This document shows, piece after piece, positions 1 through 6,314 of a stretch of DNA of 7,078 nt. The notes beneath the pieces are model-generated. The model saw nothing but the letters and a program-made list of their open reading frames with translations. It ran no database searches and had not been told where the DNA came from. Positions within the stretch are counted from its first letter, which is position 1; every line of letters starts with the position of its first letter. The DNA is taken from NCBI GenBank assembly GCA_027621615.1, contig JAQCBC010000040.1, positions 1 to 7,078 on the forward strand, written 5' to 3'. The position numbers were made by a program, and so were the translations under genes. The stretch comes from a bacterium. GTDB lineage: Bacteria; Margulisbacteria; Marinamargulisbacteria; UBA6595.

Positions 1-1910
1 ACCAACCGCCCATTCAGCAACAGGCACCCACTCAGCAGCAGCACCCACCAGCTCCCAAAACCCAACCGCCCATTCAGCAACAGGCGCCCATTCAGCAGCA
101 GGCACCCCCGGCTCCCAAAAACCAACCGCCCATTCAGCAACAGGCACCCCCAGCGCCCAAAAACCAACCGCCCATTCAGCAGCAGGCGCCCATTCAGCAA
201 CAGGCACCCCCAGCGCCCAAAACCCATGCACCCATTCAACAACAGGCACCCCCGGCTCCCAAAACCCAGGCGCCCACTCAGCAACAGGCACCCCCAGCGC
301 CCAAAACCCATGCACCCACCACAAAACCGATGGACCCACTCGCCCAAAGCCTAAAAGATCTGCCCAAGCAACCCCAATTAAGCGACGCTCGGCTGATGGA
401 TTCAGCTGACATGCATACGCCCAAAAAATCAAAAGCCAAGGCGAACACCCGACCAGCCAACCCCCTCGCCAAACCCACCGCCAAACCCACCGCCAAACCC
501 GCCACCGGAACACCAAGCGCATCAACAGGTGCCGAAGCCCCCAGCCTGGTTACCAGCCTTAATGAAACCCAAACAGTCAGCTTGTCCAGCATGGCCGCCG
601 TTCAGCCCACCCCGGAAAAATTAGCCCAACAACAAACCGAGGCGATACACCACCAACACCGTGGGGAAAGGGCTGTCAAACTGGACACTCCCGCAGATGC
701 CGCTCAAAAAAAGCTTCAGGCCTATGCAGCCGCTTACTTAGGCGTAAAAAAAGAGACCAAATCAACGGGAACCGTGCAGGATCAACGCAGCGAATTACTC
801 GCATCCGGCGTATCTGAAGGGGATTTGCAGGAACTCGAAACCGGTATCGCAACGGTGGCCAAAACCCAACTCAAGCACCAAATGAAACACATGGCTCGAA
901 CCCAAATACTAACCGAATTTGGATCCGATGGGGAATTGGATAAACAAAATGCCCACGCCTTGGAGCACGGGATTAAACAACTGCGCAACCAACTCAAAGC
1001 CAATGGCAAAGTAGGGGACCCGGACCAAATTCACGACTGGCACCACGAAGCGGTATACGAAGCGATGGACGAAGTCGCGGATGCTATTCGAGTCTATCGA
1101 TTGGAAACATTTAAAGACTTTAAAACACAAGAACTAGCCAGCGATCCCGCAGCACCTGAAACGGAGAAACAGTATGAAGAACTTGGTCAACTGGGATTTA
1201 AATTGGGGGCGTTTGATTATAAAGAAGCCTTTAAGCTCACCGATCAATTTACCCTGGACTTGTATGACTTGGGGAGCTTGTTGTTTGAATCTGATATGGA
1301 TATGGACCAGAACCCCCACACCCCCACACCCTATACCTACTCTCAATCCGATGAGCACGATATTTTGTTAGACCGATTGCGGGCTATTTTAATGAATGTG
1401 GCCTTAACTGGGGGCGTTTTAAATCAAATTAGCAGCCAATTTAAGATCCAAAAAATTAAAAATGGCTTGGTCAAATTGGGCGTTTACAACGAGGATTTAC
1501 TCCACACACTGACCCAAGAAACCGAAGCGGAAGCCATTCAAATTTTGACTAAAATTTTGCACGAATGCTGTTTGGAACATGCCTCGTTTTACCGGCTCAG
1601 CGGGATTGATTACGAGCAAAACAAACGCAAATTCAAAGCAACCGTTCGCAATTTGAATCGATTGGGAGTCTCGATTTCTGACACCCAGCTGGACCAATAC
1701 CAAGCCGACGCCAACCGGGCCATGTACCCCGCTATCGTGAATGCCTATCGGCGTGCTGTTGTCTCTGGCTATGACACCCAACAACACCAGTTGTTGCAAA
1801 CTGCGAGCCGCTTGCGAACAGAAACCCCCGACTTGAGTGCCTACACCAGCCCCGATATGGAAGGCCCGTTGATGGCCCTAAATCACGATCAGTTTTCGGA
1901 GTCTGTATGA
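1..1910 (+). CDS. Unrecognised protein with Pro/Gln repeats and a large helical domain (5' partial)
   Basis: The frame is open from base 3 to the TGA at 1908-1910, giving 635 visible residues. It enters from upstream, so the true start is outside the window; the ATG at 330 is only the first in-frame Met and lies after an in-frame repeat tract. Order of parts: tandem Pro/Gln-rich repeats (3-308); a Lys/Pro/Ala/Thr linker (about 330-660) that includes a small KPTA repeat; then about 400 residues rich in Leu, Gln, Glu and Lys that look mainly helical. Helical blocks, counted from M330, are about 120-265, 280-320 and 340-495, separated by short Pro-rich loops (DPAAPETE near 272; NPHTPTPY near 328). 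A Cys-Cys pair sits at 413-414. No membrane segment is visible. I recognise no domain or catalytic motif, so function is unknown. The layout, a flexible extended region before a helical body, is seen in scaffold, secreted and envelope-spanning proteins, but that is only analogy. Coding is supported by length and by in-frame repeats. Confidence 0.85.
   Translation, partial: QPPIQQQAPTQQQHPPAPKTQPPIQQQAPIQQQAPPAPKNQPPIQQQAPPAPKNQPPIQQQAPIQQQAPPAPKTHAPIQQQAPPAPKTQAPTQQQAPPAPKTHAPTTKPMDPLAQSLKDLPKQPQLSDARLMDSADMHTPKKSKAKANTRPANPLAKPTAKPTAKPATGTPSASTGAEAPSLVTSLNETQTVSLSSMAAVQPTPEKLAQQQTEAIHHQHRGERAVKLDTPADAAQKKLQAYAAAYLGVKKETKSTGTVQDQRSELLASGVSEGDLQELETGIATVAKTQLKHQMKHMARTQILTEFGSDGELDKQNAHALEHGIKQLRNQLKANGKVGDPDQIHDWHHEAVYEAMDEVADAIRVYRLETFKDFKTQELASDPAAPETEKQYEELGQLGFKLGAFDYKEAFKLTDQFTLDLYDLGSLLFESDMDMDQNPHTPTPYTYSQSDEHDILLDRLRAILMNVALTGGVLNQISSQFKIQKIKNGLVKLGVYNEDLLHTLTQETEAEAIQILTKILHECCLEHASFYRLSGIDYEQNKRKFKATVRNLNRLGVSISDTQLDQYQADANRAMYPAIVNAYRRAVVSGYDTQQHQLLQTASRLRTETPDLSAYTSPDMEGPLMALNHDQFSESV
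3..308 (+). repeat. In-frame Pro/Gln-rich tandem repeats, 14- and 20-codon units
   Basis: Six contiguous units run at 3-62, 63-122, 123-164, 165-224, 225-266 and 267-308. Their lengths are 60, 60, 42, 60, 42 and 42 bases, all multiples of three. A full unit reads roughly QPPIQQQAP, then (I/T)QQQ(A/H)P, then PAPK(T/N). The short units lack one hexapeptide of the form APIQQQ, so a six-codon subrepeat is nested in the larger one. A degenerate copy (HAPT) follows at 309. The array probably continues left of the window. The product would be an extended, unstructured polyproline/glutamine segment. Confidence 0.95.
468..503 (+). repeat. Short 12-base in-frame repeat coding AKPT
   Basis: The 12-base unit gccaaacccacc occurs twice in tandem, followed by a partial third copy in which the last codon is changed to gcc. 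It encodes AKPT-AKPT-AKPA inside the Lys/Pro-rich linker of the left-hand protein. It looks like local slippage-driven expansion of a disordered linker. Confidence 0.85.
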
Positions 1911-2203
1911 CCCGCGCGGCGGGCTAAAACCTGAGTAATATCGGACAAGGTCATGCCTTGAGAATGCAAAAATACCAACAAGTGAAAAATGAGATCGGCA
2001 CCCTCTTCGCAAATTTCAGCATGATTGTTATTTTTACCCGCAATGACAAACTCGGTTGCTTCTTCACCAATTTTTTGCAAAACGCGATCCGTTCCCGATG
2101 CCACCAATCGGTGCACATATGAACTGGAATCTCCGGCAGATAATCGCTCTTGAATAATGCGTTCGAGCTGAGTGAGGACGGCTTGTGTAGGATTGTCTGT
2201 CAT
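1889..2203 (-). CDS. hisE: Phosphoribosyl-ATP pyrophosphatase HisE
   Basis: HisE hydrolyses N1-(5-phosphoribosyl)-ATP to phosphoribosyl-AMP and pyrophosphate, the second step of histidine biosynthesis, in the cytoplasm. At 104 residues it has the normal length of a stand-alone HisE, not a HisI-HisE fusion. The MazG-like all-alpha metal-binding pattern EExxE...ExxD is present: E47, E48 and E51 in KIGEEATEF, then E67 and D70 in EEGADL, followed by the hydrophobic helix LIFHLLVFL and a C-terminal LARRAG typical of the family. The ATG (cat at 2201-2203) is the only sensible start. No other his gene is in the window, so hisE is separated from the rest of the pathway here. Its last 22 bases overlap the end of the convergent left-hand gene. 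It has no Shine-Dalgarno motif, and a TATAAT box lies just 7 bases before the ATG. Confidence 0.95.
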   Translation of the reverse strand: MTDNPTQAVLTQLERIIQERLSAGDSSSYVHRLVASGTDRVLQKIGEEATEFVIAGKNNNHAEICEEGADLIFHLLVFLHSQGMTLSDITQVLARRAGHTDSEN

Positions 2204-2271
2204 AAACCCTATTATACACGCTATGGACTCTGTTTCAAAAATGGCAGTGGATAGTGTACAGTAATAGAAGA
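2204..2271. other. Divergent hisE/aroC intergenic spacer
   Basis: This 68-base spacer is the only sizeable non-coding stretch. It holds the putative hisE promoter on the minus strand and an imperfect 12-base palindrome centred on TGTACA (2252-2263) next to the aroC start. No convincing promoter, ribosome site, riboswitch or attenuator is visible for aroC, so how the aroC-dnaB-lptD unit is transcribed is unclear from the sequence. Confidence 0.6.
2211..2238 (-). promoter_or_regulatory. Putative sigma-70-type promoter of hisE
   Basis: On the minus strand a perfect TATAAT (-10, bases 2211-2216) is preceded, after a 16-base spacer, by TTGAAA (-35, bases 2233-2238; five of six to consensus). Only 7 bases (AGGGTTT) separate the -10 box from the hisE ATG. 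Transcription would therefore start at or within a base or two of the start codon, giving a leaderless mRNA. The promoter lies in the 68-base divergent spacer shared with aroC. I find no equally good promoter facing aroC there. Confidence 0.65.
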
Positions 2272-3345
2272 ATGGCTGGCAATCAATTTGGGTCTTTATT
2301 TTCAGTTACCACCTTCGGTGAAAGTCACGGCGAAGCCATCGGCGCTATCGTGGATGGCTGCCCGGCCGGCTTGCCCCTGTCCGATGCCGACATTCAACAC
2401 GATTTAGACCGCCGAAGACCCGGTCAGAGCAGTGTCACAACACCCCGAAAAGAATCCGATACCATCCATGTGTTATCCGGTGTCTTTAATGGCAAAACAA
2501 CCGGAGCCCCTATTGGCCTAGTTATTTATAACGAAAATCAACAATCCAAAGACTACAGTCATCTGGAATCCGTCTTTCGTCCAGGCCATGCCGATTATAC
2601 CTATACCCAAAAATACAAACACCGCGATCATCGGGGTGGCGGCCGATCCAGTGGCCGAGAAACCGCTGCCCGAGTCGCTGCGGGCGCCATTGCCAAACAA
2701 TGGCTCCGCCAGCAAGGCATTCAGCTGCAAGCCTATACCATCGCTGTGGGGCCCTTCACCGTCACCGACATGGATTTGTCCGTCGTAGAAACCAACGCTA
2801 TTCGATGCCCCAATACCCAGCAAGCGGCTGAGATTCAAGCCTATATCGAAGCCCTCAAAGAAGCGGGGGACTCGGTTGGCGGCATCGTGCAGCTCCGCAT
2901 CACAGGCATGCCCGTTGGAATTGGCGAGCCCTGTTTTGATAAACTGGATGCTGTTTTGGGGCATGCCATTTTATCAATCGGAACTATTAAGGGCGTTGAG
3001 TTTGGGGATGGGTTTGCAACCGCCCGATTACTGGGCAGTGAATCCAACGACCCCCTCCACTCGAATGAGGCCGGCATTCACACCACCAGCAATCACGCCG
3101 GCGGGATTGTGGGAGGACTGTCCAATGGGGAAGCCATTGTGGTAAATGCCTCCGTTAAGGCCCCCTCATCCATTCAAAAAAACCAAGAGACGGTCACCCG
3201 AGATGGGGAAAACACCACGTTATCCGTTACGGGGCGGCACGATCCTTGTATTTGCCCACGGGTAGGCCCGGTGCTTGAAGCCATGGCGGCGATTGCACTG
3301 ATGGATTTAATGCTGATTCATTCTGGGTACCCCCATCGTGAGTAA
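2272..3345 (+). CDS. aroC: Chorismate synthase AroC
   Basis: AroC converts 5-enolpyruvylshikimate-3-phosphate to chorismate, the last shared step of aromatic amino acid and folate/quinone precursor synthesis. It is a cytoplasmic enzyme that needs reduced FMN. All three family signatures are visible: GESHGEAIGAIVDGCP near the start with H19; RPGHADYTY with H106 followed by HRGGGRSSGRETAARVAAG around 118-138; and GRHDPC near the C-terminus, with D345 in the closing LMD motif. The 357-residue length is normal. I chose the ATG at 2272 because MAGNQFGSLF matches the usual family N-terminus (MAGN...G.LF). A GTG at 2254 would add six residues (MYSNRR) unlike the family. The only purine-rich stretch (agaaga) abuts the ATG, too close for a standard ribosome site. 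The end overlaps the dnaB start by 8 bases. Confidence 0.97.
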   Translation: MAGNQFGSLFSVTTFGESHGEAIGAIVDGCPAGLPLSDADIQHDLDRRRPGQSSVTTPRKESDTIHVLSGVFNGKTTGAPIGLVIYNENQQSKDYSHLESVFRPGHADYTYTQKYKHRDHRGGGRSSGRETAARVAAGAIAKQWLRQQGIQLQAYTIAVGPFTVTDMDLSVVETNAIRCPNTQQAAEIQAYIEALKEAGDSVGGIVQLRITGMPVGIGEPCFDKLDAVLGHAILSIGTIKGVEFGDGFATARLLGSESNDPLHSNEAGIHTTSNHAGGIVGGLSNGEAIVVNASVKAPSSIQKNQETVTRDGENTTLSVTGRHDPCICPRVGPVLEAMAAIALMDLMLIHSGYPHRE

Positions 3346-4681
3346 TGATCGGATCCCCCCTCAAAATTTAGAAGCCGAACAATCCGTATTGGGGGCCATG
3401 ATGTTATCCAAAGACATGATTGCACTTGTGGGCATGAAATTAAAACCGCATCATTTTTATAGCCACGCCCATGAAGCCATTTTTAAGGTTATTTTAGAGT
3501 TGTATCAAGGCAATCAACCCATTGATTTAATTACTGTATCGGAAGCCTTGAAAAAGGGCGATAGTCTGGATCAAGTCGGCGGACGAGCCTATTTGGCTGA
3601 AATTATTGACAGCGTCCCCACCACCAGCAATGCGCAACAGTACGCAGACATTGTGGTGGATCAAGCCATGTTGCGCCAAGTAATTGAAACAGGGTCGGAT
3701 ATTGTCGCCGATGGCTTTGATAAAACTCAGCATGTGGACGATGTCTTGGAACGTGCCCAACAAAAAATCATGGACCTGTCCCGTGAGCGGGTGCACGATG
3801 ACTTTGTTCCCATTAAAGATGTTTTAATGCCTGTCATGGACAGCATGCACGACGTATACGGTGCCGATGGCCAAATTTTAGGTGTCACCACCGGCTTTGA
3901 TGATTTGGATCAGATTACCTCCGGATTCCAAAAATCAGACTTAATTATTTTAGCGGCTCGCCCGGGCATGGGAAAAACAACCCTAGCCCTAAATATTGCC
4001 GTGAACGCGGCTATCCAAAAAAAACACAGCATTGCCGTTTTTAGCTTGGAAATGCCCAAAGAACAACTGGCCACTCGGCTCTTGTGTGGCGAAGCCAAGA
4101 TTGATTCATCGCGTCTAAAAACAGCCAATTTGCAACCCCGCGAATACGATCAGCTAACCCACGCCTTGGGAAAGTTATCCGAAGCCAATATCTATTTGGA
4201 TGATTCGCCCAGTTTAACCCCCTTTGAATTGCGGGCCAAAACACGCCGACTACAAATGGAAGCTGATGTGGATTTGGTGATTATTGACTACTTACAGCTC
4301 ATGCGTGGGGGACGCAAGCGGTCCGAAAGTCGGTTTCAGGAAGTATCTGAAATTATACGAGAAGTGAAAGCTTTTGCGCGAGAGCTCAATGTCCCAGTCA
4401 TTGCCTTGTCCCAGTTAAGCCGTGACATTGAAAAACGGCCCGACCAATTGCCCAAATTAAGCGATTTGCGTGAAACCGGAGAAATTGAACAAACGGCGGA
4501 TCTCGTGTTGTTTATTTATCATGATCAACACTACGAATCCAACACAACCGCCAACAGTGTACCGTCTAAACTTATTATTGCCAAACACCGAAACGGCCCT
4601 GTGGGCTCTATTGATTTAGTCTTCCGAAAAGATTATTCCCGATTTTATGGAACAGAAACCAAGGCCGGCCTGCCTGTTTAA
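3338..4681 (+). CDS. dnaB: Replicative DNA helicase DnaB
   Basis: DnaB is the hexameric ring helicase that unwinds DNA ahead of the replisome using ATP, and it recruits primase. The 447-residue length is typical. The N-terminal DnaB domain starts with the hallmark IPPQNLEAEQSVLGAMM. The RecA-like C-terminal domain follows: Walker A ARPGMGKT (207-214, K213), E238 in SLEMP as the likely catalytic glutamate, Walker B LVIIDYLQL (D317), the DNA-loop/H4 region ALSQLSRDIEKR to LRETGEIEQTADLVLF, and KHRNGP with R418 as the probable arginine finger. No intein interrupts these motifs. The start is the GTG at 3338; no in-frame ATG lies nearby and the N-terminal motif begins six residues in. The GTG lies inside the last codons of aroC, so translation is probably coupled. 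The 3' end overlaps the next gene by 35 bases. Confidence 0.97.
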   Translation: MSNDRIPPQNLEAEQSVLGAMMLSKDMIALVGMKLKPHHFYSHAHEAIFKVILELYQGNQPIDLITVSEALKKGDSLDQVGGRAYLAEIIDSVPTTSNAQQYADIVVDQAMLRQVIETGSDIVADGFDKTQHVDDVLERAQQKIMDLSRERVHDDFVPIKDVLMPVMDSMHDVYGADGQILGVTTGFDDLDQITSGFQKSDLIILAARPGMGKTTLALNIAVNAAIQKKHSIAVFSLEMPKEQLATRLLCGEAKIDSSRLKTANLQPREYDQLTHALGKLSEANIYLDDSPSLTPFELRAKTRRLQMEADVDLVIIDYLQLMRGGRKRSESRFQEVSEIIREVKAFARELNVPVIALSQLSRDIEKRPDQLPKLSDLRETGEIEQTADLVLFIYHDQHYESNTTANSVPSKLIIAKHRNGPVGSIDLVFRKDYSRFYGTETKAGLPV

Positions 4682-6290
4682 GTTAGGCCTCAGCCTTCTC
4701 TGGATAAGCATTCCCTTATGGGGATCTGCCTTAAACCTGCTTCCTGATCAACTCAACAACTTTGTTCTGCAGGCCGATACTATTGCCTATTTAAATGACG
4801 GGCAGGTGCTCCAGGCCTCTAAAAACATTCAGCTAGATTACAGTGGCTATACCATTCATACCGATCGATTTCGCTACTATGACAAAGAAAAGCGCTTGCA
4901 GTTTCGGGGCAACACCCTGATTCAAAAAGACGATAGTCAGTTCACAACCCAGTCCTTGGATTTAAATGCAACAGCATTAACGGGATATTCCGACTCATTT
5001 TTATTCAACAGTGACCGCATGTTTCTGCGAGGCCATTCCCTGGACTTGAACCCAAAAGAAATTACCGCACATTCTGTCTGGTATTCCACCTGTCCGTTCA
5101 ATCAAACATCCACACCCATTTACCATATTCGTAGTAGCAAACTGATTATTCATCCGCAACGCGGGGCCTTTATGGCCAACCACACCGTCCTGTATCTGTG
5201 GAAAATACCCGTGTTTTATTTTCCTCGAATGCTGTATCAACACCACCCGTATATTATTTTGGATGGTGAAGAAGCCCTAAACAGCACCCAAAACCCCGGC
5301 AAAACAAGCAGAAATTATGCGGAAATCCCCGCACCTGAATTGGGTCAAAATAGCCTCGAGGGTTACTTTATTCGAACCGAATTTGGGTATTTGGGCAGCG
5401 GACTTCAATCGGGGGCCATTCGAGCCGGATTTAGTGAAAAATTAGGCTTTAACACCGGTATTGAACACCGCATTGTCAACTCCATTGCAGACCAAATCAA
5501 ACTTCAAGCCAACTGGTACAACTCTCTGGGCGTCCAAGGCTATGTGGTGTACTCGCATGATGCGGACCGCATTGCGACCAAAAGTCAGAACCCATTGGGC
5601 AGCGGCTTTAATGACTTGTTTACCCATATTATTGCCCAGCCCCTCATTCCCGTCAGCCAGTTTAATATTCGCTACAGTTATCGTGAATTGTTTCAAAATT
5701 CATTTGTTACGTTTCGTCCCAAAGCCCAGTGGATTTTAAAGCAACAACAACTTCCCTATGGAGCGTTACTCAATGGCACAACCAGTTTATCGGCTATCGA
5801 AGAGACCTTTGAGTACACCGATGATGACTCCCGAGACCCAATCCGATCATCCCGATGGATGAATACCCTGCGCCTATCGCGCCCATACCCCATTGCTGAG
5901 CGATGGGACTTGGACCCATCACTGAGTTACTACTTATCTGTATACGATCATCAAAAAACATGGCGCCGATCGTTTGCCGGTCTGCGATTAACCACGCGGC
6001 AACCCCGATACACAACCTATATTGAATACCAAAAGAAATTACTCAATGTTGGCAGCAGTGTATTTGCATTTGATTCCGGCAATATTATTGAAACCGATGA
6101 AGTCGGTTTTGGATTTACCAGCCAATTAAATTCCAAAATTTTATATAAAACCACGCTCAATATTAATTCAGAAGCCTGGAAAACCCGAAGCTTCAACCAC
6201 GACATTACCTACTTTATGGACTGCATCCGCCTGTCGTTTGGATTGGACAGCATTCAAAAGTCATATCGATTTAACGTTGGGATTTTTTAA
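4647..6290 (+). CDS. lptD: LptD/OstA-like outer-membrane LPS-assembly protein, compact form
   Basis: LptD forms the outer-membrane pore through which lipopolysaccharide reaches the cell surface. Residues 1-28 look like a Sec signal peptide (positive N-terminus, hydrophobic KLGLSLLWISIPLWG, cleavage after GSA). Residues about 40-200 fit the periplasmic OstA/jellyroll domain: LQADTIAYLNDG, repeated beta turns such as YDKEKRLQFRGNTLI, then STCP (C149), SSKLIIHPQRGAFMANH and KIPVFYFPRM, a family-typical passage. From about 238 to 547 come alternating hydrophobic/polar strands ending in F547, the usual BAM signal for beta-barrels. Cysteines are C9 (signal peptide), C149 and C526 (FMDCIRLSFG), resembling the LptD disulfide arrangement. 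At 547 residues it is much shorter than classical LptD (about 750-800), mainly in the barrel. The ATG at 4647 overlaps dnaB by 35 bases and is needed to supply the signal peptide. The family call is by motif reading; another OstA-family barrel is possible. Confidence 0.8.
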   Translation: MEQKPRPACLFKLGLSLLWISIPLWGSALNLLPDQLNNFVLQADTIAYLNDGQVLQASKNIQLDYSGYTIHTDRFRYYDKEKRLQFRGNTLIQKDDSQFTTQSLDLNATALTGYSDSFLFNSDRMFLRGHSLDLNPKEITAHSVWYSTCPFNQTSTPIYHIRSSKLIIHPQRGAFMANHTVLYLWKIPVFYFPRMLYQHHPYIILDGEEALNSTQNPGKTSRNYAEIPAPELGQNSLEGYFIRTEFGYLGSGLQSGAIRAGFSEKLGFNTGIEHRIVNSIADQIKLQANWYNSLGVQGYVVYSHDADRIATKSQNPLGSGFNDLFTHIIAQPLIPVSQFNIRYSYRELFQNSFVTFRPKAQWILKQQQLPYGALLNGTTSLSAIEETFEYTDDDSRDPIRSSRWMNTLRLSRPYPIAERWDLDPSLSYYLSVYDHQKTWRRSFAGLRLTTRQPRYTTYIEYQKKLLNVGSSVFAFDSGNIIETDEVGFGFTSQLNSKILYKTTLNINSEAWKTRSFNHDITYFMDCIRLSFGLDSIQKSYRFNVGIF

Positions 6291-6314
6291 CGGGGCGTGA
6301 TTCTATGGTAAAAT
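6287..6314 (+). promoter_or_regulatory. Putative extended -10 promoter for the downstream secreted-protein gene
   Basis: TAAAAT (6309-6314, five of six to the -10 consensus) is directly preceded by TGG, an extended -10 element. After a 16-base spacer upstream is TTAACG (6287-6292, four of six to the -35 consensus), overlapping the stop codon of the lptD-like gene. A start site about 7 bases downstream would fall near 6321, two bases before the second in-frame ATG (6323). If used, it gives the last gene its own leaderless transcript and favours the 6323 start over 6305. An AT-rich match of this quality could be chance. Confidence 0.4.

Noticed and set aside
3..308. Repeats as a CRISPR array or non-coding satellite
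   Set aside because: The units are contiguous with no unique spacers, all lengths are multiples of three, and the array is continuous with a long open frame.
278..592. 104-residue open frame on the minus strand
   Set aside because: It lies opposite the repeat and linker tract of the left-hand gene; its VGLAVGLA-type repeats are the antisense shadow of the Lys/Pro repeat.
1911..1923. GC-rich hairpin CCCGC-GCG-GCGGG as a terminator
   Set aside because: The stem is only 5 bp with a 3-base loop and no T-tract on either strand. It lies inside hisE codons and can be explained by Arg/Ala codons.
2252..2263. Imperfect palindrome around TGTACA as an operator before aroC
   Set aside because: It is short with an internal mismatch and there is no second copy in the window. 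I cannot tell it from chance.
2254..2271. GTG at 2254 as the aroC start
   Set aside because: It adds MYSNRR before the family-typical MAGN start, so the ATG at 2272 is preferred.
2518..2964. 148-residue open frame antisense to aroC
   Set aside because: It lies fully inside the clear chorismate synthase gene and shows no recognisable motif.
6271..6292. TTAACG direct repeat and T6 run near the end of the lptD-like gene as a terminator or operator
   Set aside because: No stem precedes the T run, and a six-base direct repeat is expected by chance; one copy is noted only as a possible weak -35 box.
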